Notes: generated by a model not told the origin, from the sequence alone. A stretch of DNA of 64,000 nucleotides from Butyribacter intestini (GCA_001414325.1 LLKB01000005.1:295060-359059); one strand, 5' to 3'. Positions 18,112 through 26,601 are shown, numbered from the stretch's first letter. Numbers and translations: made by a program.

Positions 18112-18700
18112 TGTTTCAAATCATTGTAATTGTTTTGAATGTGCCCACCTATCTCAAGACTAATAATCAAGAGATGGGATGTATAGTTTTAGTCAGCCTA
18201 TAGATGTTGTAAAATAAATCGTAATTGGAAGTGTGCTACTTCCAGTGCTGGAAAGAAAAACCGTATATTATAAAATAACACACTACAACATGGTCTGAAA
18301 AGACGAGCACGAATGTATTCCGAAAGGATGTTGGTGACAACACGAAAAGTCAAATCCAGAAATGGAGGTTATTCGGATATATGGGGCAACCCTAAGTATC
18401 GTGTCTTATAAAAGACTAAAATCGGCAATCAGCAACGGACTCTATTATAATCAGAAAATATTATAATGGAAGTGTTCAGAGAGTATAAACAATTTTGAGT
18501 TATCATCAGATAGCTTGTAATAGGTACTCCATACGCAGTTATCGGACTGTTCCTTGATGAGTGAGAATCATCAGTGACTAGGATATAAAACCGTTAAAGA
18601 GTGTTGCTACTCTCCCCTATTACATAGCACAATAGGTAATAGATAAAAGTAGTGTTCGTGTGTACCGTAAGTTTGAAAGAAACACACAAAGAATAAATAA
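18112..18700 (+). ncRNA. Candidate group I self-splicing intron (ORF-less)
   Basis: This 590-bp non-coding stretch is full of stem-loops. Its middle resembles a group I catalytic core: GGGGCAACCCTAAG (P5-like), AATCAGCAACGGACTC (18427-18442, Q-like), an AT-rich P6-like hairpin, GTTCAGAGAGTA (18474-18485, R-like) and TACTC at 18535-18539, which would pair with GAGTA (18481-18485) as P7. Downstream hairpins (for instance CTATTAC/GTAATAG) could be P9 extensions. It directly follows the tape-measure fragment, and no coding exon is seen after it. A different large phage RNA is an alternative. Confidence 0.5.
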
Positions 18701-18704
18701 AATA

Positions 18705-18730
18705 GGAACTGCTCTACTCAGTTCCCATTC
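18705..18730 (-). terminator. Terminator of the small membrane protein gene
   Basis: GGAACTG (18705-18711) pairs with CAGTTCC (18719-18725); on the minus strand the stem is followed by a T-rich tract. Confidence 0.65.
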
Positions 18731-18734
18731 TATC

Positions 18735-18941
18735 TCACTCATGCAAGTCAACCTCTAATGAGGTATCATCGTATTGAGCTTTTATGCTAACTTCTTTATA
18801 TTCACAAATTTTATCTGTAATGTGTTGGACTGTATCGCACATGAAGTACAGAGACGTTCCAAGTAGAGCACATACAATGATAACGGCAATAAGTTTATAT
18901 AGAGAGTTGCATTCAACAACATATTTAATCATTTTACTCAT
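18735..18941 (-). CDS. Small single-pass membrane protein, unknown
   Basis: A 68-residue protein with one hydrophobic segment (about residues 14-34, LYKLIAVIIVCALLGTSLYF) and an acidic C-terminal tail. AGGAGG eight bases before the ATG at 18941 supports translation and rules out the GTG at 18950. No family was recognised. It sits in the prophage remnant on the opposite strand to the tape-measure fragments and has its own terminator. A phage membrane or holin-like role is possible but unsupported. Confidence 0.55.
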   Translation of the reverse strand: MSKMIKYVVECNSLYKLIAVIIVCALLGTSLYFMCDTVQHITDKICEYKEVSIKAQYDDTSLEVDLHE

Positions 18942-19124
18942 AACAGTCACCTCCTATCATTGTCTTTGTTTTCAACATCGTACTATTGATAGATTGGTGT
19001 TTGTTTGAGGAACACCTTTTAAAAATGGAAGTAACTATATTTTCATTTGAAGCCGTAAGTGTATTATATAGCAAATTAGAATGTTTTGGTAGAGAGAACA
19101 TTTATTTGTAAGGAGATAAAATGA

Positions 19125-19424
19125 TTGAAAAAACTTAAAAATTTTATTGAAAATAATTATATTCGTATGAATTATGTATGCTTATGTTTGGTAATTTCAG
19201 TATCACTAGCGATAGGATTTTTCTTGTATGGTCCTACAATAGATTGTCTTACCGATTTTGTTGGAATGATAATTGTCTTTATAGGCAATATACTAAAAAT
19301 TACCGTTGATGTAAATGTAGTTTCAATGTTTTCAAAGACTATTTCATATTTGATTTTAGTAGTATTTTTTGCCTGCACAACAAAATATACTATAAATAAA
19401 ATTGAAATTTCAGAAATTGATTAA
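19125..19424 (+). CDS. Small two-pass membrane protein, unknown
   Basis: A 99-residue protein with two or three hydrophobic segments (about 19-35, 44-60 and 70-85). The start is TTG at 19125 with AAGGAG at 19110-19115; an ATG at 19121 in another frame gives only a five-codon peptide. No family was recognised. It lies 130 bp upstream of the type III toxin-antitoxin promoter and is probably part of the prophage cargo. Confidence 0.5.
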   Translation: MKKLKNFIENNYIRMNYVCLCLVISVSLAIGFFLYGPTIDCLTDFVGMIIVFIGNILKITVDVNVVSMFSKTISYLILVVFFACTTKYTINKIEISEID

Positions 19425-19555
19425 ACCAAGAATTCTCAATTTCAATATTGGAGAGAAATCGTAAAAACATTGCAGTAAACATTATGAGCGTAGTCACACG
19501 GCTACTCTCTCACTATATGAATCGTATGTTTTATTTAAAAAACTTCAAATAGGTG

Positions 19556-19583
19556 TTTACAAATCTCAATTATTGTGTATAAT
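19556..19583 (+). promoter_or_regulatory. Promoter of the type III toxin-antitoxin locus
   Basis: TTTACA (19556-19561), 16 bp, TATAAT (19578-19583), also with a TGTG before the -10. It lies directly before the tandem repeats, so the repeat RNA begins near 19590. Confidence 0.75.
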
Positions 19584-19601
19584 ATAGATAAGAAATCAGA
19601 A

Positions 19602-19763
19602 GTGGTTTCTTTGTAATCCGTGGATAACGGAAAGAATATTATCCAATTGTAAGTTTGTCTCCGAGAATGACGGGACTAAAATTTAGAATATCATTCAGTC
19701 GTAAGTTTATCTCCGTGGATAACGGGATGTAAATTTAGAATATTATCCAATTGTAAGTGTTAG
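19602..19763 (+). ncRNA. Tandem-repeat RNA antitoxin of a type III (ToxIN/CptIN/TenpIN-like) system
   Basis: Two complete 52-bp direct repeats (19649-19700 and 19701-19752) are preceded by a 47-bp shortened copy (19602-19648) and followed by the start of another (19753 on). Each copy holds a potential stem whose arms change together: GGATAA/TTATCC, GAATGA/TCATTC, GGATAA/TTATCC. The order promoter, short tandem repeats, weak terminator, endoribonuclease gene is the diagnostic layout of type III toxin-antitoxins, where the toxin cuts the repeat transcript into units that bind and inhibit it. The 52-nt unit is slightly longer than the described 34-48-nt units. Confidence 0.75.
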
Positions 19764-19788
19764 AGAGAGCCTGTAACGGCTCTTTCTT
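19764..19788 (+). terminator. Weak terminator between antitoxin RNA and toxin gene
   Basis: AGAGCC (19766-19771) pairs with GGCTCT (19778-19783) followed by TTCTTTAT. In type III systems this attenuator limits read-through so that antitoxin RNA is in excess of toxin mRNA. Confidence 0.7.
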
Positions 19789-19805
19789 TATATCAGGAGC
19801 AACAG

Positions 19806-20282
19806 ATGAAATTAGTAAAAATATCAAATAAATTTTTCAATGATTGTAAGAAGAATAACATACATAAAGAGTTAATGTTTAATGAAGATGGTCGCCCAAG
19901 TGTTTTGATTGTTCGTTTGAAATATAAGGGAAATTTCCATAAGTTCGTTGTACCACTTCGTTCAAACATATCTCCTACCACACCCAAAAATCAATATATG
20001 TCATTACCTCCAAATTCAAAGACAAAACCACATCATTCTCATGGAATACATTATATTAAGATATTTCCAATTACAGATAAATATGTTCAATCATATTTAA
20101 TAAGTGATCCGTTTGATTTAATGGTAAAGAACATAATTGATAATAATGAATCTGAAATTATTCAAGCTTGCCAGGATTATTTGTTTGAATGCGAAAATGG
20201 TAATAAACATTTTATGACACCTGATATAGATGGAATAATAAAAATGTTAGATATGTTAGACGAAAACAAAGACACCAACTAA
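19806..20282 (+). CDS. Type III toxin, ToxN/AbiQ-like endoribonuclease (TenpN/CptN type)
   Basis: A 158-residue basic protein starting MKLVKISNKFFNDCKK, with LIVRLKYKGNFHKFVVPLRS, LPPNSKTKPHHSHGIHYIKI and a helical C-terminus. The small size, the K-L/V-x-K-I-S start, the central beta-strand ending in VPLRS and the following HGIHYIK segment fit the ToxN/AbiQ fold. These toxins cleave RNA, arrest growth and can abort phage infection. AGGAG at 19795-19799 supports the ATG. The placement behind tandem repeats and a terminator is stronger evidence than sequence similarity alone. No frameshift is seen, unlike its neighbours. Confidence 0.75.
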   Translation: MKLVKISNKFFNDCKKNNIHKELMFNEDGRPSVLIVRLKYKGNFHKFVVPLRSNISPTTPKNQYMSLPPNSKTKPHHSHGIHYIKIFPITDKYVQSYLISDPFDLMVKNIIDNNESEIIQACQDYLFECENGNKHFMTPDIDGIIKMLDMLDENKDTN

Positions 20283-20294
20283 GGTGTCTTTTTA
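20268..20294 (+). terminator. Terminator after the toxin gene
   Basis: AAAGACACC (20268-20276) pairs with GGTGTCTTT (20283-20291), followed by TTTAT. The toxin stop codon lies in the loop. Confidence 0.75.
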
Positions 20295-20386
20295 TATTGC
20301 GGTAAATTCACATCTACTCTTCCATCCAAGTTCAACACAAAATAAACGACCTGTCATCCGACAAGTCTTCTACTCTTAGATTGGTG

Positions 20387-20599
20387 ATGATAAATACGAA
20401 TATTGATTTAATAAAACTTATTCCTCAACCTAACCTACGAAACCTATTTGACGATTCGGAGCTTCTATCTCAAGTTTTGGAACAACCATTAAAAGAAAAT
20501 TTAACTGTTGTACATGCTGTATCAGTTCCAACGATTTGCCAGATGTGTCCTCTCCGTGGAAACAGACCAAATTGTAGCCAATGTAACCGATTTATCTAA
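20387..20599 (+). CDS. Small Cys-rich protein, unknown
   Basis: About 70 residues ending with CQMCPLRGNRPNCSQCNRFI: two C-x2-C pairs 11 residues apart that could bind zinc. The first half is leucine-rich and helical. In-frame TTG and GTG codons lie just upstream of the ATG, and no clear Shine-Dalgarno is visible, so the start is uncertain. It lies 20 bp before a second short gene. No family recognised; probably a prophage accessory protein. Confidence 0.45.
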   Translation: MINTNIDLIKLIPQPNLRNLFDDSELLSQVLEQPLKENLTVVHAVSVPTICQMCPLRGNRPNCSQCNRFI

Positions 20600-20618
20600 T
20601 TAAAAGCGGGGTGAAAAT

Positions 20619-20768
20619 ATGAACGAAAATTCAAAAAATAATATTACCACTGATGAATCATCAAATAATATCGTAATTCACAGTGGCAATAGTGATACTA
20701 TTACTATAGATGATATAGGAATAACTTTTAATCTGGAATCTGGAAAACTCCATTTCCTAAATCAATAA
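20619..20768 (+). CDS. Small acidic protein, unknown, possibly truncated
   Basis: 49 residues rich in Asn, Ser, Asp and Thr, with GGGGTGA upstream of the ATG. It follows the Cys-rich gene by 19 bp. The last 40 bp overlap a convergent coding-like fragment (20728-20913), suggesting a deletion joined two unrelated pieces and that its natural C-terminus is lost. No family recognised. Confidence 0.35.
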   Translation: MNENSKNNITTDESSNNIVIHSGNSDTITIDDIGITFNLESGKLHFLNQ

Positions 20769-20913
20769 CTTCTCCACTTGGAATTATTGTAAAGTTTCCA
20801 TCTACATCTTGTTCAACAGTAAGGACAAACCCATTTGGATATTTAGAGACAATTCTAGTAATATCATTTTCGGTATGAATTGTTCTTTGAATATCATTTG
20901 GGTTGCACCTCAA
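20728..20913 (-). pseudogene. Fragment of an unknown protein, probably phage-derived
   Basis: 61 codons with coding-like composition (SKYPNGFVLTVEQDVDGNFT near the middle) but only a TTG start without a ribosome site. It ends inside the preceding small gene and its N-terminus abuts the tape-measure fragment on the other strand. Best read as a leftover from rearrangement. Confidence 0.35.
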
Positions 20914-20914
20914 T

Positions 20915-21286
20915 AAACTTACGAAGACTATTGATTATGCAAAAGCAAAAATGGAATCTTTATTTACTGTTAAAGCAAAGAATACGCAAATAAATAAAGA
21001 ACTTAAAAACACAACAGATCTTATTATTGCTCAAAGAAAAGCTGCAAGTAAATATCAAGGATATGTTGACAAATTAGCCAAAAATGCAACAAAAGGTAAA
21101 AAAGGGTTAAAACAATCAGAAGTTAATAAATATATTAAACTCATCAAAAATGGTTCATTAACAAAAGATGCAATAAAATCCATTAAGAATGAAAAACTTA
21201 AAACCTTTGTTGAAAATTATCAAACATATCATGACAAAGCCGTTGATGCTAAAAAAGCGGTACAGGAAAATATTGCTTTCGTTTAA
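20915..21286 (+). pseudogene. Second tape-measure protein fragment
   Basis: About 120 residues, Lys/Ala/Asn-rich and helical, from NKLTKTIDYAKAKMES to KAVDAKKAVQEN. This composition and pattern match the long coiled-coil parts of phage tape-measure proteins. It has no ribosome site and is cut at both ends: by the unknown fragment on the left and by the integrase remnant on the right. It is likely from the same gene as 17157-18111, now 3 kb apart. Confidence 0.55.
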
Positions 21287-21410
21287 AACGCTTTGGTTTA
21301 CCAGTTTTGGGATTAAGATATTGAGATTGAATCATGCATTCACATTCTCTTTCATTTATCCATCTTATACTTCCTTGTCCATTTTCGGCTCGTTGTTTCG
21401 AATTTGCCAT
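21249..21410 (-). pseudogene. Tyrosine-recombinase integrase, N-terminal fragment
   Basis: About 53 residues starting MANSKQRAENGQGSIRWINE, followed by KTGKPKRFKRK: the arm-binding AP2-like N-terminal domain of phage integrases. GGAGGT seven bases before the ATG at 21410 shows that the original start is kept. The core and catalytic domains are absent, replaced by the tape-measure fragment. It marks the right end of the prophage remnant. Confidence 0.7.
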
Positions 21411-21430
21411 AATATTACCTCCAATATGTT

Positions 21431-21530
21431 TATCACTTTCTTTTATAAGCAACTATCACTCAAAAACCAAAAGTATCACTTTTTAAAAACTCAAAAAAGA
21501 CAAGTGATAAAGTGATATTTATAAGTGATA
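21431..21530. promoter_or_regulatory. Cluster of six TATCACT/AGTGATA heptamers
   Basis: TATCACT at 21431, 21454 and 21474 and its complement AGTGATA at 21503, 21511 and 21524 are arranged symmetrically just upstream of the integrase remnant. They could be operators for a lost phage regulator or integrase/excisionase arm sites. Confidence 0.5.
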
Positions 21531-21543
21531 TTACAGCAAATAT

Positions 21544-21609
21544 AAAATGCCACCAAACACATTACACTGTTAATAATACCCAAAGTTTTGATGTGCTTAG
21601 TGGCGTTTT
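21544..21609 (-). terminator. Terminator of the tpiA transcript
   Basis: AAAATGCCAC (21544-21553) and GTGGCGTTTT (21600-21609), extended by CACAT/ATGTG, form a long stem whose minus-strand reading ends in TTTTATATTT, 40 bp past the tpiA stop. Confidence 0.55.
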
Positions 21610-21648
21610 ATTGTGCTTTATGCACTAATATATAATGAAATTTAGAAC

Positions 21649-22398
21649 TTATTTGTAGTTTACAATCTTTCCAAAATCAGCCTTAAGACTTGCTCCGCCT
21701 ACAAGACCACCGTCAATGTCAGGTTTTGCAAGTAATTCTGCTGCATTTCCTGCATTCATAGATCCGCCATACTGGATACGTACAGCTTCTGCTGTTGCTT
21801 CATCATACATTTCTGCAACGCAGTCACGGATTCCTTTACATACTTCCTGTGCCTGATCAGATGTAGCTGTCTTTCCTGTTCCGATTGCCCAGATTGGCTC
21901 ATATGCGATAACCATACTCTTTACCTGATCTGCTGTGATTCCTGCAAGGTCAGATTTAATCTGGAGACGAATCCAATCCATTGTTACACCCATCTCTCTC
22001 TGCTCAAGTGACTCACCGCAGCAAAGGATTGGTGTAAGACCTGCCTCGAATGCTTTCTTAACTTTCTTGTTGAGTAAGCAATCACACTCTTTGAAGTAAT
22101 CACGACGCTCTGAATGTCCGATAATAACATATTTAACACCTGCATCTACGAGCATTGCAGCAGAAATCTCACCTGTGTAAGCTCCGCTCTCCTCAAAATA
22201 CATATTTTCAGCACCTACTTCTACATTTGTTCCCTTTGTAGCTTCTACTACAGGCACAATGTCGATTGCAGGTACGCAATATACAACATCAACTTCATCA
22301 TTCTTTACTAAATCTTTTAATTCATTTACTAATGCAACTGCCTCGCTAGGAGTTTTGTTCATTTTCCAGTTGCCGGCAATAATTTTCTTTCTAGCCAT
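21649..22398 (-). CDS. tpiA: Triosephosphate isomerase
   Basis: A 249-residue TIM, interconverting dihydroxyacetone phosphate and glyceraldehyde 3-phosphate in glycolysis. Motifs: [17 protein letters not shown] (Asn and Lys of the active site), IGHSERR (catalytic His), [19 protein letters not shown] (catalytic Glu and loop 6) and [10 protein letters not shown] with GLVGGASL. The start at 22398 follows GAGG; an in-frame ATG at 22410 lies over the ribosome site. It is 41 bp after pgk and probably co-transcribed. Confidence 0.97.
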   Translation of the reverse strand: MARKKIIAGNWKMNKTPSEAVALVNELKDLVKNDEVDVVYCVPAIDIVPVVEATKGTNVEVGAENMYFEESGAYTGEISAAMLVDAGVKYVIIGHSERRDYFKECDCLLNKKVKKAFEAGLTPILCCGESLEQREMGVTMDWIRLQIKSDLAGITADQVKSMVIAYEPIWAIGTGKTATSDQAQEVCKGIRDCVAEMYDEATAEAVRIQYGGSMNAGNAAELLAKPDIDGGLVGGASLKADFGKIVNYK

Positions 22399-22439
22399 TT
22401 TTATCCTCATTTCTGCACACGTTTTTGGTGCTCGGTTTC

Positions 22440-23639
22440 TTATTTATCGTCTGCTGCTACTACACCTGGAAGATCTTTACCCTCTAAGAATTCAAGAGAA
22501 GCTCCGCCACCTGTAGAGATATGTGTCATCTTGTCACCGAATCCTAACTGATTGCAAGCTGCTGCTGAATCACCACCACCGATGATTGTTGTAGCATCTT
22601 TAAGCTCAGCCATAGCTTCTGCTACTGCGATTGTTCCTTTTGCAAAGTTTGGCATTTCAAAACATCCCATAGGTCCGTTCCATACTACTGTCTTTGCACC
22701 TTTAACTGCATTTGCGAAAAGCTCTGCTGTCTTAGGTCCGATATCAAGTCCTTCCATATCAGCAGGAATTTCTCCACGACCTACTACCTTGAAGTTTGCA
22801 TCATTTGAGAAATCATCAGCTACTGTTGTGTCGATAGGGATGAGAAGTTTAACACCTTTCTCCTCAGCCTTTTTCTCCATCTTAAGTGCATAGTCTTTGT
22901 AATCTTCTTCAAGAAGTGATTTACCAACTTCCTCACCGTGGGCTGCCATAAATGTGTATGCCATACCACCACCGATAATAAGTGTGTCTACCTTGTCAAG
23001 AAGGTTTTCGATAACGGAAATCTTTGAAGAAACCTTAGCTCCACCAAGAATTGCTACAAATGGTCTTTCAGGATTGTTTACTGCATTTCCGAGGAAATCA
23101 ATTTCTTTCTGCATAAGGTAACCAACTACACAGTCACCCTTAACAAACTTTGTAACACCAACATTTGAGCAGTGAGCTCTGTGAGCTGTACCAAATGCGT
23201 CATTTACAAATACATCACAAAGTGAAGCAAGCTCTTTTGAGAATTCCTCTCCGTTCTTTGTCTCTTCTGCTCTGTAACGAGTGTTCTCAAGAAGGATAAC
23301 ATCTCCGTCATTCATAGCTGCAACTGCTGCCTTTGCGTTGTCTCCAACTACATTAGCATCTGCCGCAAATTTAACTTCCTGTCCGAGAAGCTCAGTAAGT
23401 CTCTTTGCTACTGGTGCAAGTGAAAGCTCAGGCTTTGGCTCTCCCTTTGGCTTACCAAGATGTGAACAAAGAATAATCTTTCCACCGTCAGCGATAAGCT
23501 TTTTAATCGTAGGAAGTGCAGCTACAAGACGGTTCTCATCTGTAATCTTTCCATCCTGTAATGGTACATTGAAATCACATCTAACTAAAACTTTTTTTCC
23601 TTTTACGTTGATATCATCAACAGATTTTTTATTTAACAT
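22440..23639 (-). CDS. pgk: Phosphoglycerate kinase
   Basis: A 399-residue PGK that makes ATP from 1,3-bisphosphoglycerate. Motifs: [21 protein letters not shown] at the N-terminus, [40 protein letters not shown] and [18 protein letters not shown] near the C-terminus. Full length. AGAGGAG precedes the ATG. The gene follows gap, but a strong terminator (23816-23849) after the repeat array suggests that pgk-tpiA also has its own promoter in the AT-rich 23640-23815 region; no convincing one could be fixed. Confidence 0.97.
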   Translation of the reverse strand: MLNKKSVDDINVKGKKVLVRCDFNVPLQDGKITDENRLVAALPTIKKLIADGGKIILCSHLGKPKGEPKPELSLAPVAKRLTELLGQEVKFAADANVVGDNAKAAVAAMNDGDVILLENTRYRAEETKNGEEFSKELASLCDVFVNDAFGTAHRAHCSNVGVTKFVKGDCVVGYLMQKEIDFLGNAVNNPERPFVAILGGAKVSSKISVIENLLDKVDTLIIGGGMAYTFMAAHGEEVGKSLLEEDYKDYALKMEKKAEEKGVKLLIPIDTTVADDFSNDANFKVVGRGEIPADMEGLDIGPKTAELFANAVKGAKTVVWNGPMGCFEMPNFAKGTIAVAEAMAELKDATTIIGGGDSAAACNQLGFGDKMTHISTGGGASLEFLEGKDLPGVVAADDK

Positions 23640-23815
23640 AAAAAACTCCTCTCACATTTATTATTATAGGCAACCATAAAACTTATCATATACTTATTGC
23701 TTCATGGCACAATCCAACCATATATAATGATTATCTTGCAAATACCTATTCTTTAATTATTATCTTTATCTTCTTTATTTTAATTATTGCAACATAGGCA
23801 ATTACCTTATAATAA

Positions 23816-23849
23816 AGAAAAACGAGCCCGGTCCTCTAAAAGACCGGAC
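23816..23849 (-). terminator. Terminator of the gap transcript
   Basis: GCCCGGTC (23826-23833) pairs with GACCGGAC (23842-23849), and on the minus strand the stem is followed by a T-rich run. It places the whole tandem array inside the gap 3' untranslated region. Confidence 0.8.
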
Positions 23850-23904
23850 CCGTATATGGATCATATCCGTACTTGATTGTTTAAAACAACCAGTCACATT
23901 AGCT

Positions 23905-24808
23905 GACTAGCAATTCTCTGAGAAGTACTTGATTGTTCGGAGAACAATCTCTAAATCGCAATGATTAGCAGTTCTCTGAGAAGTATTTGATTGTTCGGAG
24001 AACAATCTCTAAATCGCAATGATTAGCAGTTCTCTGAGAAGTATTTGATTGTTCGGAGAACAATCTCTAAATCGCAATGATTAGCAGTTCTCTGAGAAGT
24101 ATTTGATTGTTCGGAGAACAATCTCTAAATCGCAATGATTAGCAGTTCTCTGAGAAGTATTTGATTGTTCGGAGAACAATCTCTAAATCGCAATGATTAG
24201 CAGTTCTCTGAGAAGTATTTGATTGTTCGGAGAACAATCTCTAAATCGCAATGATTAGCAGTTCTCTGAGAAGTATTTGATTGTTCGGAGAACAATCTCT
24301 AAATCGCAATGATTAGCAGTTCTCTGAGAAGTATTTGATTGTTCGGAGAACAATCTCTAAATCGCAATGATTAGCAGTTCTCTGAGAAGTATTTGATTGT
24401 TCGGAGAACAATCTCTAAATCGCAATGATTAGCAGTTCTCTGAGAAGTATTTGATTGTTCGGAGAACAATCTCTAAATCGCAATGATTAGCAGTTCTCTG
24501 AGAAGTATTTGATTGTTCGGAGAACAATCTCTAAATCGCAATGATTAGCAGTTCTCTGAGAAGTATTTGATTGTTCGGAGAACAATCTCTAAATCGCAAT
24601 GATTAGCAGTTCTCTGAGAAGTATTTGATTGTTCGGAGAACAATCTCTAAATCGCAATGATTAGCAGTTCTCTGAGAAGTATTTGATTGTTCGGAGAACA
24701 ATCTCTAAATCGCAATGATTAGCAGTTCTCTGAGAAGTATTTGATTGTTCGGAGAACAATCTCTAAATCGCAATGATTAGCAGTTCTCTGAGAAGTACTT
24801 GATTGTTC
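23905..24808 (-). repeat. 58-bp tandem array, 15 units plus the overlapping gap end
   Basis: Units start every 58 bp from 23905 to 24717; a sixteenth partial copy (24775-24808) is the 3' end of gap itself. The interior units are identical; the first one differs at a few bases. Read on the minus strand, each unit holds the last codons of gap (TACTTCTCAGAGAACTGCTAA), then TCATTGCGATTTAGA, then the hairpin GATTGTTC-TCC-GAACAATC. The array thus appears to have grown by repeated duplication of the gap stop region. A decayed partial copy (GTACTTGATTGTT) lies near 23870. No unique spacers, so it is not CRISPR. Confidence 0.95.
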
Positions 24809-25793
24809 TTACCATCTGAGATGTGTAAGAGTTCTCATTGTCATACCAAGAAACTACCTGAACCTCATAAAGGTCATCAGCTACTTTGTTTACCATTGTC
24901 TGAGTTGCATCGAAGAGTGAACCAAATCTCATTCCTACGATATCAGAAGAAACGATCTCTTCATCATTGTAACCAAATGACTCGTTAGCTGCTGCTTTCA
25001 TAGCTGCGTTAATTCCGTCAACTGTTACATCTTTTCCTCTTACAACTGCTGTAAGGATTGTTGTAGAACCTGTTGGTGTAGGAACACGCTGAGCAGATCC
25101 GATAAGTTTTCCGTTAAGCTCTGGGATAACAAGTCCGATAGCTTTTGCAGCACCTGTGCTGTTAGGAACGATGTTTACTGCTGCTGCACGAGATCTTCTG
25201 AGGTCACCCTTTCTCTGAGGACCATCAAGTGTCATCTGATCACCTGTGTAAGCATGGATTGTAACCATGATACCAGACTCGATAGGAGCAAACTTGTTAA
25301 GTGCGTCAGCCATTGGAGCTAAACAGTTTGTTGTACAAGATGCTGCTGAGATGATCTGATCACCTTTCTTTAATGTCTCATGGTTTGTATTGTAAACGAT
25401 TGTAGGAAGATCGTTACCAGCTGGAGCTGAGATAACAACTTTCTTTGCGCCTGCATTGATATGAGCCTGAGCCTTTTCTTTAGATGTGTAGAAACCTGAG
25501 CACTCAAGAACTACATCTACATCAAGGTCGCCCCATGGACAATTGTTTGCATCTGGGAAAGCGTAGATTTTGATTTCTTTTCCATCAACTGTGATAGAAT
25601 CTTCACCTGCTGAAACTGTATCAGCTTTCTCATATTTACCCTGTGATGAATCATACTTTAAGAGATGAGCAAGCATTTTAGGGCTTGTCAAATCGTTGAT
25701 AGCTACTACTTCATAACCTTCAGCACCAAACATCTGTCTGAATGCAAGACGTCCGATACGTCCAAAACCATTGATTGCAACTTTAACTGCCAT
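24777..25793 (-). CDS. gap: Glyceraldehyde-3-phosphate dehydrogenase
   Basis: A 338-residue NAD-dependent GAPDH. Visible are [16 protein letters not shown] (NAD fold), the active site [12 protein letters not shown] (Cys near 155), the phosphate-binding [20 protein letters not shown] and [13 protein letters not shown] near the end. TAGGAGGAA precedes the ATG at 25793; the frame is open upstream but lacks another ribosome site. The last codons and the stop (TAA) lie in the final unit of the 58-bp array. It is upstream of pgk-tpiA, the usual glycolytic order. Confidence 0.97.
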   Translation of the reverse strand: MAVKVAINGFGRIGRLAFRQMFGAEGYEVVAINDLTSPKMLAHLLKYDSSQGKYEKADTVSAGEDSITVDGKEIKIYAFPDANNCPWGDLDVDVVLECSGFYTSKEKAQAHINAGAKKVVISAPAGNDLPTIVYNTNHETLKKGDQIISAASCTTNCLAPMADALNKFAPIESGIMVTIHAYTGDQMTLDGPQRKGDLRRSRAAAVNIVPNSTGAAKAIGLVIPELNGKLIGSAQRVPTPTGSTTILTAVVRGKDVTVDGINAAMKAAANESFGYNDEEIVSSDIVGMRFGSLFDATQTMVNKVADDLYEVQVVSWYDNENSYTSQMVRTIKYFSENC

Positions 25794-25827
25794 GTTAAAA
25801 TTCCTCCTAAATATAAATTTTATAATT

Positions 25828-25853
25828 TGTCCGACAGGAAAACCTGTCCGACA
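25828..25853 (-). promoter_or_regulatory. Two TGTCCGACA motifs in the gap leader
   Basis: TGTCCGACA occurs at 25828-25836 and 25845-25853, 17 bp apart; each is a pseudo-palindrome and together they form an inverted repeat with a 4-base centre. They lie 35-60 bp before the gap ATG and could be an operator or a leader hairpin. The regulator is unknown. Confidence 0.45.
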
Positions 25854-25990
25854 ATTAATCATTTGAATGCAGGCTTTCGCTAAAAATCAATATCTTTTAC
25901 GATATTTTCTCTTCTGCACAAACCTACCTATAAACTATTGTAACCAATTACCCAAAAAATTTCAAGATTATTTTTTAAATATCTTATATT

Positions 25991-26530
25991 TTATCTCTCA
26001 GGTTCTTTCCACAAAATGATATTTCCACTCTCAAGTGACTCTTTTACCATGATTATCCTCTGGTTTGATGAACCCCTGAACACAAGATTTAAATCCTTAA
26101 GTTCAAGTTTAAACTCACCATCAACCAAAACATCTATATATGACATAAACTTTTTTGTCACTTCGCAGTTTTCAAGCATATTTTCTTTTATGTCATTTTC
26201 AAAATCATATCCCGTATAACACCATATGGACTTGTCAGGATATTCTTTTTTTACTTTTTCAAGCAGAGGGATAAGTGCTTCCTGATTGACTTTTTCCATT
26301 GGGTCACCTCCAAGAAGCGTAAGCCCCTTTATATAATCAGGCTTAAGATATTGTATTATCTCGTCCTCGGCTTTCTCATCAAAAAGCTTTCCATAGCCAA
26401 AATCCCATGTTTCCGGATTAAAGCACTCCTTACAGTGATGTGTGCAGCCGCTCACAAACAAGGATACCCTCACTCCCGGTCCGTTTGCAACATCTATCCT
26501 TTTTATATCCGCATAATTCATTACCGTCAT
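25991..26530 (-). CDS. nrdG: Anaerobic ribonucleotide reductase activating protein
   Basis: A 179-residue radical SAM activase that generates the glycyl radical on NrdD. The iron-sulfur motif C-x3-C-x2-C is seen in VSGCTHHCKECFNPETWDF (near residue 29), preceded by MNYADIKRIDVANGPGVRVS and followed by GLTLLGGDPM. The first ATG (26530) and a second at 26521 are both possible; most relatives begin at the MNYA of the second. It is 147 bp downstream of nrdD, with a strong hairpin between them. Confidence 0.93.
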   Translation of the reverse strand: MTVMNYADIKRIDVANGPGVRVSLFVSGCTHHCKECFNPETWDFGYGKLFDEKAEDEIIQYLKPDYIKGLTLLGGDPMEKVNQEALIPLLEKVKKEYPDKSIWCYTGYDFENDIKENMLENCEVTKKFMSYIDVLVDGEFKLELKDLNLVFRGSSNQRIIMVKESLESGNIILWKEPER

Positions 26531-26601
26531 CCATCCCTTTCTTTTTAAGGATATTTGTAATCTGCTTCGCTACTTACTCATATAAAATTTGTGCTACGCA
26601 C

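Noticed and set aside
18141-18700. Group II intron
   Set aside because: GTGCCC near the left end is suggestive, but no domain V hairpin and no reverse transcriptase were found, and the core motifs fit a group I intron better.
23905-24776. CRISPR array
   Set aside because: Regular repeats, but there are no unique spacers: the whole 58-bp unit is repeated and derives from the gap 3' end. No cas genes in the window.
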